Position numbers and translations under genes: made by a program. Source: an uncultured Bacilli bacterium (GTDB taxonomy: Bacteria > Bacillota_I > Bacilli_A > RF39 > UBA660). From it: a DNA stretch of 53,088 bases. Below the pieces are notes generated by a model, which was given only the letters and a program-made list of their open reading frames with translations, had not been told where the DNA came from and searched no databases. The stretch lies in NCBI GenBank assembly GCA_947598485.1, contig CANQFJ010000009.1:1-53088 (forward strand), in the 5' to 3' direction. Each line of letters starts with the position of its first letter. The stretch's first letter is position 1. This document shows, in pieces, positions 8,028 to 18,108 of this stretch.

Positions 8028-9296
8028 TTATTCTTCAGTTTCAATAATTTCTATATCTGCTCCAACATTTTTTAATTTATTAATTATATTTTCATATCCT
8101 CTTAAAATATATTCGATATTAGATACTATTGTACAGCCGTCTGCTATTAAGCCTGCGGTAACTAAAGCTGCTCCTCCCCTAAGATCTGTTGCATTTAAAG
8201 CCGCTCCTTTAAGTTTTGATGGTCCAGTTATTACCGCATGGGTTTTATCCTTAAGAATAATGTTAGCCCCCATCTTGTTTAAATATTCAACATGTTGCAT
8301 TCTATTTTCCCATATTGTTTCCTCGAAAAGGGAAACTCCGTTTGCTTGCGTAAGAAGAACAGACATAGGTTGACCTAAATCAGTTGGAAAGCCTGGATAA
8401 ACTAATGTAGTTATGTTAATTGCATTTAAATTAGAGGCCTTATTAATAATAATAGAATTATCTTTTACTTCAAATTTTACACCCATATCACTAAGCTTAT
8501 TTAAAAGTGCCGTTATATGGTTAGGATTTATGCCACATACCTCAAGATTATCACCTAAAAGAGCTCCCATTATCAAATACGTTCCTGCTTCAATACGATC
8601 TGGAATAACAGATATTTCGGCAGGATGAAGTTCCTTTACCCCCTCAATAGTAATTTTGGAAGTTCCAGCGCCATTTATTTTTGCTCCCATTTTATTTAAG
8701 AAATCAGCAATATTAATTATTTCTGTCTCTTTAGCAGCATTTTCTATTATCGTTGTTCCTTCAGCTAAAGAAGCCGCAAACATAATATTTATTGTAGCTC
8801 CAACAGAAGCAAAGTCTAATTTTATTCTAGCTCCTTTTAATTTTTCCGCATCTAATATATACTTATGACTTTCTTCTTCATGAGTTACTGTAGCTCCTAA
8901 AGCTTCAAAACCTTTTAAATGTAGATCAATAGGTCGAGAACCTATATTACATCCTCCAGGAAAATACATTTCAACATGTTTATATTTTCCCAAAAGAATA
9001 CCCATAAAATAATATGAAGCCCTAAGTCTTTTGGATAAAGTTTCACTAATGGTCTTATTTTGAATATTACTAGAATCAATAGTTACTACTGATCCTTCCA
9101 TTTTTACATTAACATTTAATTCTTTAATTATATCAAATAAGGCATCGCGATCCGATATATTTGGAACATTATATAACTTACTTTCTCCAGTTGCTAAAAT
9201 AGCTGCAGGAATTAAAGCTACTGCACTATTCTTGGCACCTCCTATATGGATCTGTCCATGTAGAAGTTTACCGCCATTAATTCTAATTTGTTTCAT
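8028..9296 (-). CDS. murA: UDP-N-acetylglucosamine 1-carboxyvinyltransferase
   Basis: GGAKNSAVALIPAAIL; catalytic Cys motif GGCNIGSRPIDLHLKG. Confidence 0.97.
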   Translation of the reverse strand: MKQIRINGGKLLHGQIHIGGAKNSAVALIPAAILATGESKLYNVPNISDRDALFDIIKELNVNVKMEGSVVTIDSSNIQNKTISETLSKRLRASYYFMGILLGKYKHVEMYFPGGCNIGSRPIDLHLKGFEALGATVTHEEESHKYILDAEKLKGARIKLDFASVGATINIMFAASLAEGTTIIENAAKETEIINIADFLNKMGAKINGAGTSKITIEGVKELHPAEISVIPDRIEAGTYLIMGALLGDNLEVCGINPNHITALLNKLSDMGVKFEVKDNSIIINKASNLNAINITTLVYPGFPTDLGQPMSVLLTQANGVSLFEETIWENRMQHVEYLNKMGANIILKDKTHAVITGPSKLKGAALNATDLRGGAALVTAGLIADGCTIVSNIEYILRGYENIINKLKNVGADIEIIETEE

Positions 9297-9397
9297 TTTT
9301 TCACCTTAACTTAATTGGGAATAAAATTGAAAAAATCCCCATAAATACCTAAAATTTCAACTTTATTATATGAATTTTTCTTATAATAGTCAATCGT

Positions 9398-9931
9398 TTA
9401 CTTTGCCAGTTGTAAAGCAGCTAAGACCAAGATGATTATTAATCCGAGAATTCTTGCTTTCAAGCCCATTTTCTGATATGAAAACTTGCCAACAGTAAGA
9501 CCTAGGAAAGTAAAAAAAGCTGCTTCTAATGCAAAAATTATAGGTCCTAAAATCCATATATGCCCCATCGATTTTAATATTAATCCGACCGTTAAACTAT
9601 CTAAACTTACTGAAAAAGCATATATTAATTTATTTAGATTATTTAATTTTAAATCTTTTTCTTCTTTTGAGATAAGTGATATAAACATTTCTATGGCAAT
9701 AAATAAGAATACAAAAAATAATAAAGTACTAATTTTAATGGCAATAATATTAATAAGATAAACTCCTAAATAAGCTCCGATAATGGGTAAAACAAAGTGG
9801 AAAAGCCCTACAATCATAGAATAAGATATATCATCTTTTTTTGGATGATTAAATGTACCAATATTTATAGCAAGCGAGAATGTATCCATTGACAAAGAAA
9901 AACCTACTAATATAAGAAATAATATATTCAT
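9398..9931 (-). CDS. MntP/YtaF-family membrane protein (putative Mn efflux)
   Basis: Internal duplication: FSLSMDTFSLAINIGTF and FSVSLDSLTVGLILKSMG; neighbourhood matches B. subtilis ywl cluster. Confidence 0.75.
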   Translation of the reverse strand: MNILFLILVGFSLSMDTFSLAINIGTFNHPKKDDISYSMIVGLFHFVLPIIGAYLGVYLINIIAIKISTLLFFVFLFIAIEMFISLISKEEKDLKLNNLNKLIYAFSVSLDSLTVGLILKSMGHIWILGPIIFALEAAFFTFLGLTVGKFSYQKMGLKARILGLIIILVLAALQLAK

Positions 9932-9945
9932 ACTATATTATATTT

Positions 9946-10455
9946 TTAAAGATACTTATTTATGATTGTTTTTATATAAGATGTATAGGTCACATCATCT
10001 AAGTCCGTTTCTTTAGCCTCAAGAAGGCATAATGGTGGAAACATTACACACCACCAATTGTTACCATCACCCTTACCAAGAGTGATAACCAAAGATTCAT
10101 AATCACCAGCATCATACTCTACACCTTTATATTCTTTTTCAGGAAAATAATTTTTTCCGAAAGATATTTTAAAGTCATTAGTGTATTTACTTATTTCATT
10201 TTTTATTATTGGAATGGCATTTTCAATATTATTACGGCTTTCTTCAATAGTATTAGAACTAGTTAATAACTCATCTATCATCGGTAGTATAATGCTATTT
10301 ATTTTTAATTTTAGTCTTTGATCTTGAATGCTATTTGAATTAGCTACTATTCTAAAGCGAATGCTTTTTTTAGGTATTGTTACTTTTTCTTCTTTTAAAG
10401 TAAAAGATAAGGCAAACATCATAATACAAAATAAAAACACGATAGCTTTTTTCAT
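9946..10455 (-). CDS. spoIIR: Stage II sporulation protein R
   Basis: IRFRIVANSNSIQDQRLKLKIN and GKGDGNNWWCVMFPPLCLLEA signatures; adjacent to prmC/prfA. Confidence 0.92.
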   Translation of the reverse strand: MKKAIVFLFCIMMFALSFTLKEEKVTIPKKSIRFRIVANSNSIQDQRLKLKINSIILPMIDELLTSSNTIEESRNNIENAIPIIKNEISKYTNDFKISFGKNYFPEKEYKGVEYDAGDYESLVITLGKGDGNNWWCVMFPPLCLLEAKETDLDDVTYTSYIKTIINKYL

Positions 10456-10493
10456 AATTTCACCAATTAAATTATGTAAAACTATAGTGTTTT

Positions 10494-11213
10494 TTATTCA
10501 TTTATTATAAATAAATACCTATCAAAGCCATTTAAGTCTTTTCTCACAATTATTTCTGCTTTGGGATAGATACTCAAAGCTTTATTAGTAATACTTTGAG
10601 CCTGATCTTTTCCTATTTCAAAAGCAATAATATTTCTACTCGTAAGTAAATGTGGAGCTTTATCTAATATTATATTATAAAAATATAATCCTTTTTCTTT
10701 AGCAAAAATAGCATTATGAGGTTCATACTTCGTTTTCGGATCTACCTCTTCATCAAAAGCTACATATGGAGGATTGGCTACTAAAACATTGTATTTATAA
10801 TTACTTTCATATTTAGCTACATCATTACATATGAAATTTATTTCTGTATTATTATTTTTAGCATTTTCTATTGCTGTTTCTATAGCTTTTTTACTAATAT
10901 CTATGGCATCTATTTTACACTCAGTGGCTTTAGCAAGAGCAATAGATATGCATCCAGATCCTGTACCAACCTCTAAAATCTTAGGATTAATATATTCATA
11001 CCTACGCAGATAAAATAATAAATTATCAACTAAATACTCTGTTTCAAACCTAGGTATTAACACATTTTCATTTACATTAATAATGTTACCACAAAAATCA
11101 ACATTGCCTATTATATATTGGACCGGGTAACCTGAATCAAGTTTTTTTAAAGCAGCTCCTTGTTTTTCGAGTGGGACATATTTACAGATTAAATTTTTAT
11201 CAAAGCTATTCAC
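10494..11213 (-). CDS. prmC: Release factor glutamine methyltransferase PrmC
   Basis: VLEVGTGSGCISIALA and NPPY motif (VLVANPPYVAFDEE); follows prfA. Confidence 0.95.
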   Translation of the reverse strand: MNSFDKNLICKYVPLEKQGAALKKLDSGYPVQYIIGNVDFCGNIINVNENVLIPRFETEYLVDNLLFYLRRYEYINPKILEVGTGSGCISIALAKATECKIDAIDISKKAIETAIENAKNNNTEINFICNDVAKYESNYKYNVLVANPPYVAFDEEVDPKTKYEPHNAIFAKEKGLYFYNIILDKAPHLLTSRNIIAFEIGKDQAQSITNKALSIYPKAEIIVRKDLNGFDRYLFIINE

Positions 11214-12270
11214 TTTTTACTCCAGCTAATTTAAGACGCATATCCTCATTAACTAGGGCATCAATAATAGGGTCTAAATAGCCATCCATTACTCTATCAA
11301 GTTCCATTATTGAGAAATTAATACGGTGGTCAGTTACTCGATTTTGAGGATAATTATAAGTTCTTATCTTTTCACTTCTATCTCCAGTACCTATTTTTGT
11401 CTTTCTTTCCATCGCATTTTCAGACATTTGTTTTTCTTGCATTTCATTATTGATTTTAACTTTAAGTAATTTCATAGCTTGCTCTTTATTTTTTAACTGG
11501 CTTCTTTCATTTTGACAAGTAACAACTACTCCCGTTGGAATGTGAGTGATACGGACTGCCGAATTGGAAGTATTAACAGATTGACCTCCTGCTCCTGAAG
11601 AATGGTAAACATCGATTTTTAAATCACTTTCATTTATGTCAATATCTATATTTTCTACTTCAGGAATAACCAAGACCGTGGCTGTCGAAGTATGTACTCG
11701 GCCTTGACTTTCTGTTTCGGGAACTCTTTGAACACGATGTGAACCACTTTCGTATTTTAGCAATGAATAAACATTTTTTCCTTTAATCATACATTCAATT
11801 TGCGAAAATCCTCCAGCTTCACCTTCAATACTATGAGTTACTTCTACTTTCCAACCATTTTTCTCAGCATAATAGGAATACATTCTAAAAAGATCGCCAG
11901 CAAAAATATTGGCTTCATCTCCACCTGCAGCACCCCTTATTTCCATAATAACATTCTTGCCATCATTTTCATCTTTAGGAACTAAAGCTAGTTCAAGATC
12001 ATGGTAAAGTTTTGTTTTATTTTCTTCTAAAGAGGCTAGTTCTTCTTTAGCTATTTCGGCCAATTCAGGATCAGATTCCATTTCTTTAGTTTCCTCTATA
12101 TCTTTAAGTGTTTGCTTATATTTTCTATAGCACATTATGGTATCTTCAAGTTCAGCTTTTTCTTTAGAAATATCTTTTAAAAGATTATAATTATTTAATA
12201 CTTCTTCACTGCTCTGTTTAGCAAGTAGTTCTTCATACTTTGCATCCATTGCATCTAGCCTTTCAAACAT
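11206..12270 (-). CDS. prfA: Peptide chain release factor 1
   Basis: GGQ motif YHSSGAGGQSVNTSNSAVRITHIPTG; RVPETESQGRVHTSTATV. ORF extends to 12285; MFERLD start more likely. Confidence 0.97.
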   Translation of the reverse strand: MFERLDAMDAKYEELLAKQSSEEVLNNYNLLKDISKEKAELEDTIMCYRKYKQTLKDIEETKEMESDPELAEIAKEELASLEENKTKLYHDLELALVPKDENDGKNVIMEIRGAAGGDEANIFAGDLFRMYSYYAEKNGWKVEVTHSIEGEAGGFSQIECMIKGKNVYSLLKYESGSHRVQRVPETESQGRVHTSTATVLVIPEVENIDIDINESDLKIDVYHSSGAGGQSVNTSNSAVRITHIPTGVVVTCQNERSQLKNKEQAMKLLKVKINNEMQEKQMSENAMERKTKIGTGDRSEKIRTYNYPQNRVTDHRINFSIMELDRVMDGYLDPIIDALVNEDMRLKLAGVKSE

Positions 12271-12331
12271 GCCCTCACATCCCATCTAATTCACAATAAT
12301 TATATTAAGAAAGCTTCAAAAAAACAAGTAT

Positions 12332-12787
12332 CTACATACCTGCTTCTTCGTCATCGTCAACTATAACAAAATCTCCTAATTCATCATCGTCATCATCTAC
12401 ATCATCTTCATCTGAGGTATTGTCATAAAAAATATCATCTTGCGTTTCTTCAGCATCTTTATCTTCTTCTGATATTTCTTCTTCGCCTACTTCAACTTCA
12501 ACATCATCCATATCTTCATCTTCAACTACGACTTTAGGAGTATGCTTTTTACGTAAATCACAATATCCCTTATCAAGAATAATAAATTTTTTGTCTGTCG
12601 ATACGAGTTCAAAGAAATCAGCAATCTTGCTTTCGAATTCAGCATCAGACATATTTAATAGCTTACATATTTTCTTGAAAATATCCACTATTTTCATTTT
12701 ACTATTTTTTTCTGTTAATATTAATTCAGTTATTTCTCCAAATGTCATTTGTTCTAATTCTTCTTGAGATAAATTTTTTAGTTCCAT
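12332..12787 (-). CDS. rpoE: DNA-directed RNA polymerase subunit delta
   Basis: N-terminal HARE-HTH (MTFGEITELILTEKNSKMKIVDIFKKICKLL) plus highly acidic C-terminal tail; downstream of argS. ORF extends to 12805. Confidence 0.92.
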   Translation of the reverse strand: MELKNLSQEELEQMTFGEITELILTEKNSKMKIVDIFKKICKLLNMSDAEFESKIADFFELVSTDKKFIILDKGYCDLRKKHTPKVVVEDEDMDDVEVEVGEEEISEEDKDAEETQDDIFYDNTSDEDDVDDDDDELGDFVIVDDDEEAGM

Positions 12788-12791
12788 TGTA

Positions 12792-14399
12792 TTACATCCT
12801 TTCATCTGGTATTACACCTATTAAATTAAGAGCATTATATAAAGTTATTTTTACGGCCTTTATGAGATTTAAATTTTCCATAGTTTTATGTTCATCTTCA
12901 CTAATAACACGACATTTCTCATAATAAGTATGGAATAATGAAGCTAATTCATACACATAATTTGTAACTAGATGAGGCATCAGTTTTTGACTAGCATTTT
13001 CACATACTTCTTTAAACTTATATATGCACGCTAACACATTATATGCAGCTTCTTCATTTATGCAAGTATATTTTTCAACTTTTGGTATTTGCTTATATTT
13101 ATCTAATATAGAACATATTCTAGCATAAGCATAACATACATAGTAAACAGGATTATCATTAGATTTAGATTTTGCAAGTCCTATATCAAAGTCCATTTGG
13201 GTATCTAGAGAATATTTTGAAAAATAATATCGCGCAGCATTAACTCCAACTTCATTAATTAAATCTCTTAAAGTTACAACATTGCCAGATCTTTTATGCA
13301 TTGCCATAGCTTCACCATTATTTACTATTCGAACAAGTTGCAATAGTTTAACCTCTATCTTGCTATCATCATAACCGACAGCTTTAACAGCACTTTTTAG
13401 CCTTGCTACATAGCCATGATGATCAGTTCCTAGAACATCAATAATTTTATTATATCCTCGATCAATTTTATCCATATGATAAGGTATATCAGGCACTACA
13501 TATGTGTATGTTCCATCAGCTTTAATAAAGACGTGATCCTTATCATCATATATTTCACTACTTTTAAACCAAGTTGCGCCATCTTTTTCATATAAGTAAC
13601 CATTTTTATTAATTTTATCTAATACATCTTTAATAGGATGCTTTTCATAAATAGATTTTTCTGAGGTAATTACATCATATTCGATACGATATTCTTTTAA
13701 ATCTTTAAATATTTGCTTCGTTAAATAATCAATACCATATTTCTTAAAAGGTTCTAAATCATTATCAACAAGACGATTTTGATGTTCATCATAAATTAAT
13801 TTGGCAATATCTTTTATTTCTTGACCAGGATAGCCATCTTCTGGAAAAGTATTTTCTATACCACAAAGATCAAGATATCTACTAAAAATTGATTTAGCCA
13901 GTTTTGTTATTTGAACTCCCGCATCATTTAAATAGTATTCTTTCGTAACATCATAACCACAAAAGGTCATTATTCGCGCTAAAGAATCACCATATGCTCC
14001 GCCACGTGCATTTCCCATATGCAAAATGCCTGTAGGATTCGCAGATACAAATTCAATATTTATTTTTTGGTTTTGACCTATATTTGATGAACCATAGCTA
14101 TCTTTTAAAGACAAAACCTTATTTATATTATCTGTTAGGAAATCTTTTTCTACATAAAAATTAATAAATCCTGGGGCTACAACTTCGACTTTATTTATTT
14201 CTTTGTCAGCAATTTTTTCTGCCACTTCTTTAGCGATTTCCATAGGGTTTTTATGCAAAGTACTAGCAAGCTTCATAGCAATGTTAGTGCTATAATCACC
14301 ATTGTCTTTATTTTTAGGAATCTCAACTGAAATCTCATTACAATCGATATTAAGAGAAAGAAGTATATCTTTGATTAATTGTGCAATTTTTTCTTTCAT
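12792..14399 (-). CDS. argS: Arginyl-tRNA synthetase
   Basis: EFVSANPTGILHMGNARGGAYGDSLARI, TDHHGYVARL, C-terminal anticodon-binding domain. Confidence 0.97.
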   Translation of the reverse strand: MKEKIAQLIKDILLSLNIDCNEISVEIPKNKDNGDYSTNIAMKLASTLHKNPMEIAKEVAEKIADKEINKVEVVAPGFINFYVEKDFLTDNINKVLSLKDSYGSSNIGQNQKINIEFVSANPTGILHMGNARGGAYGDSLARIMTFCGYDVTKEYYLNDAGVQITKLAKSIFSRYLDLCGIENTFPEDGYPGQEIKDIAKLIYDEHQNRLVDNDLEPFKKYGIDYLTKQIFKDLKEYRIEYDVITSEKSIYEKHPIKDVLDKINKNGYLYEKDGATWFKSSEIYDDKDHVFIKADGTYTYVVPDIPYHMDKIDRGYNKIIDVLGTDHHGYVARLKSAVKAVGYDDSKIEVKLLQLVRIVNNGEAMAMHKRSGNVVTLRDLINEVGVNAARYYFSKYSLDTQMDFDIGLAKSKSNDNPVYYVCYAYARICSILDKYKQIPKVEKYTCINEEAAYNVLACIYKFKEVCENASQKLMPHLVTNYVYELASLFHTYYEKCRVISEDEHKTMENLNLIKAVKITLYNALNLIGVIPDERM

Positions 14400-14595
14400 T
14401 TCTTAACCACCTTTTATATAAAAGTTACTGCGTTGTTTTTTTCTAGAACATTATAGCATACCTTGTATAAAAATAAAGAACTTTTTAACAATTTAACAAA
14501 AATTCTTTAATTTGAGCTTCATAATTTACTATTTTAGTCCTAAAACACTTATATTTTTTCACGTTTTATTAATACTAAATATTGGGTGATTACTA

Positions 14596-16533
14596 TTGAA
14601 ATGGCTAAAATTATCATTTAAAGCTGGTATATTCTCTTTTATATCAATAGTAATTACAATAATTGCTCTTTACACGCATGCTTATTTATCTGAGCCTATT
14701 AAACTAACTGCAATTGGAACTTATAGCTTATATGACATGAATGACGAATTAGTTTACCAAGGCAGTGCAAAAAACAAGTGGGTTTCTTTAGATGATATAT
14801 CTTCATATATGATTGATGCAGTTATATCAGTTGAAGACAAAAATTTTTATAAACATAATGGATTTGATTATTTAAGAATTATAAAAGCTATGATAAATAA
14901 CATAAAAAATGGTCATATAATTGAAGGAGCTAGTACTATTTCTCAGCAATTTGTAAAGAATGCTTACCTTGAATTTGATAAAACATGGTCACGAAAAATA
15001 AAAGAAGCACTTATGACTCTTAATCTTGAAGTTCACTATGATAAAGATGAGATTTTAGAGGCCTATCTTAATACCATTAATTATGGTCAAGGATGCTATG
15101 GTATATATGATGCTGCCCATTTTTATTTCAATAAAGAGCCCAGAGACTTAAATCTTGAAGAATGTTTAATTCTCGCAGGTATTCCTAAAAGCCCTACCAA
15201 CTATAATCCTGTTAATCATTATGAGAAATCAATTAAAAGAGCTAAAATTGTAGCTTTAACTATGTACAAAAATAATAAAATAACGCAAGAAGAATATCAA
15301 TCACTTTTTAAAGAAAATATTCCTATATATGCCGTATTTTCAGAAAATAATTTAAACACTCTAATGTATTATCAACAAGCTGTTAAACAGGAACTGGAGG
15401 ATATTCGGGGCATAAGCGATGAACAAATTCACTCAGGAAATTTAAAGGTATATACTACCTTAGATTTAAATCTGCAAAGGGCAATGGAAGAAAGTGTTAA
15501 TAAAAATATAACCGATGAAAATTTGCAAACAGCAGGTATTATAATCAATCCACATGACGGATCTGTAATGGCTTTAAGTGGAGGCAAAGATTATCGATTA
15601 AGTGAATACAACCGAGCCTTATTTTCCAAAAGGCAAGTAGGTTCAACTATGAAGCCGTTTTTATACTATTCTGCCCTTGCCAATAATATGACTTCTTCAT
15701 CAACATTTTTATCCCAAGAAACAACCTTCAATCTTGGCGATGGCCAAACATACTCCCCTAAGAATTATGGCGATGTATATGGAAATAAAGAAATTACAAT
15801 GGCTGCCGCGATAGCATATTCTGATAATATATATGCGGTTAAAACCAATCTATTTCTTGGGGTAGATGAACTTATTAAAACCGCAAAATTATGTGGAATT
15901 AATGAGAATTTAAGACCAGTTGCCTCTCTTGCTTTAGGAACTAGTGAAATAAATTTAATAGATTTTGCTACAGGATATACTACTCTTGCTAGTGGTGGCT
16001 ATAGAAGAAATATTCATTTCATAACTAAAGTTGAAGATGAAAATGGTAACATATTATATGAATACGAACCAGATTATGATCTTGTTTTAAATCCTAATTA
16101 TGTATATATATTAAATGAGTTATTAACTAGTCCCGTAAAATCAGCATTTATTGATTATAATGTTCCTACTGGAATTAATGTTGCTTCAAAATTAAGTCGA
16201 AAATATGCGGTTAAAACAGGAACAACTGACACAGATTATTGGGTTGTCGGATACAATCCAGACATCCTCATGGTGACATGGACGGGATACGATGATAATG
16301 CCGACTTCCCTGTTGAGGCAGGCTTAGGAGCTAAAAATGCTTGGTTAGAAACGATAGAATCATATAAGCCTGAGACTCATAGTTGGTACGAAATGCCCAA
16401 TAATGTTGTGGGAATGCCATTAAATGCAGTAGATGGACTACCTACTACAGATAGCTCCAAAATGAATATGTTCTACTATTTAAGGGGTAGTGAACCATCT
16501 TATGACATAAATATAACGCAAAAAGAAGATTAA
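14596..16533 (+). CDS. Class A penicillin-binding protein (GT51 transglycosylase + transpeptidase)
   Basis: GT51 SVEDKNFYKHNGFD, EGASTISQQFVKN; TP motifs STMKPF, SDN, KTGTT; TTG start. Confidence 0.95.
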   Translation: MKWLKLSFKAGIFSFISIVITIIALYTHAYLSEPIKLTAIGTYSLYDMNDELVYQGSAKNKWVSLDDISSYMIDAVISVEDKNFYKHNGFDYLRIIKAMINNIKNGHIIEGASTISQQFVKNAYLEFDKTWSRKIKEALMTLNLEVHYDKDEILEAYLNTINYGQGCYGIYDAAHFYFNKEPRDLNLEECLILAGIPKSPTNYNPVNHYEKSIKRAKIVALTMYKNNKITQEEYQSLFKENIPIYAVFSENNLNTLMYYQQAVKQELEDIRGISDEQIHSGNLKVYTTLDLNLQRAMEESVNKNITDENLQTAGIIINPHDGSVMALSGGKDYRLSEYNRALFSKRQVGSTMKPFLYYSALANNMTSSSTFLSQETTFNLGDGQTYSPKNYGDVYGNKEITMAAAIAYSDNIYAVKTNLFLGVDELIKTAKLCGINENLRPVASLALGTSEINLIDFATGYTTLASGGYRRNIHFITKVEDENGNILYEYEPDYDLVLNPNYVYILNELLTSPVKSAFIDYNVPTGINVASKLSRKYAVKTGTTDTDYWVVGYNPDILMVTWTGYDDNADFPVEAGLGAKNAWLETIESYKPETHSWYEMPNNVVGMPLNAVDGLPTTDSSKMNMFYYLRGSEPSYDINITQKED

Positions 16534-16559
16534 TAATTTTGCTACTATTAATCTTCTTT
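16522..16559. terminator. Bidirectional terminator shared by convergent PBP and noc-like genes
   Basis: 14-bp perfect stem AAAGAAGATTAATA / TATTAATCTTCTTT with 10-nt loop; contains both stop codons. Confidence 0.85.
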
Positions 16560-17975
16560 ATTTATTGTAATCGTAATAACTACTTGATTTGATTCATCCT
16601 TTTTAGTTAGATTAGCAGGTATGCCATCTTTACTTAGGTTTGTTATTAATGATTCTATTTTATTTACTGCTTCGCCATAATTAGATTGTTTCTTTGGCGG
16701 TTCAAAATCAAGTGAATCCAAGAACTCTATATTATCATCCGCTGGTGCTTTAGGTTCAATAATAAGATCTGTTGGTTCAATTCTATCAATATTAGTTGGA
16801 GCTTTAAATGGATTGTTTTGCATGTTATTTTCATCCTCTCTAGCTTCTACCGCTTCATCACTAGAAGTGACATTTTTAAATATATTAGAAAAAGAGTTAA
16901 TTGGATTAATTTCATCTTTTACAATACTACTGGTATTTATCTTAGGAATATCGCTTGGCTTTACGTCTGATTCGTCTATAGTAGATGCCTCAGGCTCTTT
17001 GGCTTCAGTTAATTCAGTAGCATCTATTGTAGAGCCTAAAATTTGTTCGGAAGTATTTGAAAACTCAATATTATCCTGCTCTTCTATCTTATCAGCTTTA
17101 TTAATTTGTGTACCAACAGAAGTAGTTTTAGCAAATAAAGAGTTATTATTTGTAAAATCTTCAAAAGGATTTATAGCTTCTGTCATTTCCATATTTGCAG
17201 ACTCAGATTCCAAATTATTAAAAAATCTATTTTGTTGTCTTTGGCCTAAGTTAATAACGCCTTGATTAAAAGTATCTTTAGCAGGTTTTTCTATAACATC
17301 TGCTATTTCAGGAGTTTTAATATCTTCAGAGTTTTCCTTAATTTCTTCAATATTAACGTTTTGTACACCATTAGGATGGGCTTCTTTTATAATCTCATCT
17401 AACTGCCTAACTGTTAGCCTTTCAACTATAATTCTTTTCATAAGGCTTAATTGCTCATCAGCATCTTTAACTTTCAATAAACTACGGGCATGTCTTTCAG
17501 ATATTTTATTATCCATGACTGCTTTTTGAATCTCTTCAGGTAAAGTTAATAATCTAAGCTTATTAGAGACAGCTCCTTGAGATAAACCCATCTTTCGAGC
17601 TAATTGATCTTGTGACATATAACCTTGGTCTAGTAAAGCTTTATAAGATCGTGCCTCTTCAATAGCAGATAAATCTTTCCTTTGGACATTTTCTACTATG
17701 GCAGCCTCCGCGCTTGTTTTATCATCGGCCTGAGATATAACCGCAGGTACTGTAGCTAAACCAGCCATTGTCGCAGCTTTGTATCTTCTTTCGCCGGCAA
17801 TAATTTCATATTTATCGCCAACTTTTCTAAGAACCAATGGTTGTATTATGCCATGTTGTTTTATTGAATCAGATAACTCTTGTAACGAATCATCTTCAAA
17901 AACCAATCGTGGTTGAAACCGATTGGGTATAATGTCTTCGACAGCAACTTGTAAAACGCTAGAATCAAAATTCAT
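16548..17975 (-). CDS. noc: ParB/Spo0J/Noc family protein, Noc-like specificity, with long disordered linker
   Basis: ParB N-domain (GERRYKAATMAGLATVPAVI, ENVQRKDLSAIEEARSY), HTH QDQLARKMGLSQGAVSNKLRLL, ISERHARSLL; located immediately downstream of rsmG as noc is in B. subtilis. Confidence 0.8.
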   Translation of the reverse strand: MNFDSSVLQVAVEDIIPNRFQPRLVFEDDSLQELSDSIKQHGIIQPLVLRKVGDKYEIIAGERRYKAATMAGLATVPAVISQADDKTSAEAAIVENVQRKDLSAIEEARSYKALLDQGYMSQDQLARKMGLSQGAVSNKLRLLTLPEEIQKAVMDNKISERHARSLLKVKDADEQLSLMKRIIVERLTVRQLDEIIKEAHPNGVQNVNIEEIKENSEDIKTPEIADVIEKPAKDTFNQGVINLGQRQQNRFFNNLESESANMEMTEAINPFEDFTNNNSLFAKTTSVGTQINKADKIEEQDNIEFSNTSEQILGSTIDATELTEAKEPEASTIDESDVKPSDIPKINTSSIVKDEINPINSFSNIFKNVTSSDEAVEAREDENNMQNNPFKAPTNIDRIEPTDLIIEPKAPADDNIEFLDSLDFEPPKKQSNYGEAVNKIESLITNLSKDGIPANLTKKDESNQVVITITINKED

Positions 17976-18044
17976 TACTTCGAGCCCCTTTTTCTACTAT
18001 TACTATCATATCCTATATTTATTGTTTTTGCAATTAAATTATGC

Positions 18045-18106
18045 TATTTCCCATAAGAAAAATAAGTTGGGAAATAAAATCAGCGACATATTTCTCAGGA
18101 AAAATA
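18045..18106. promoter_or_regulatory. Inverted half-sites resembling Noc-binding sequence upstream of noc-like gene
   Basis: TATTTCCC (18045-18052) and GGGAAATA (18069-18076) in inverted orientation; further imperfect ATTTCTCAGGAAAA about 15 bp downstream. Confidence 0.35.
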
Positions 18107-18108
18107 AC

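Noticed and set aside
8413-8868. Plus-strand ORFs antisense to murA (8413-8628, 8656-8868)
   Set aside because: Shadow ORFs with hydrophobic low-complexity translations; similar rejection for 9486, 10328, 10831, 11800, 12742, 16813, 17923, 18236, 18603, 19393, 23928, 30307, 30816, 33514, 36211, 37673, 42304, 44741, 45649, 46127, 46287, 46729, 48200, 49497, 49745 and 51171.
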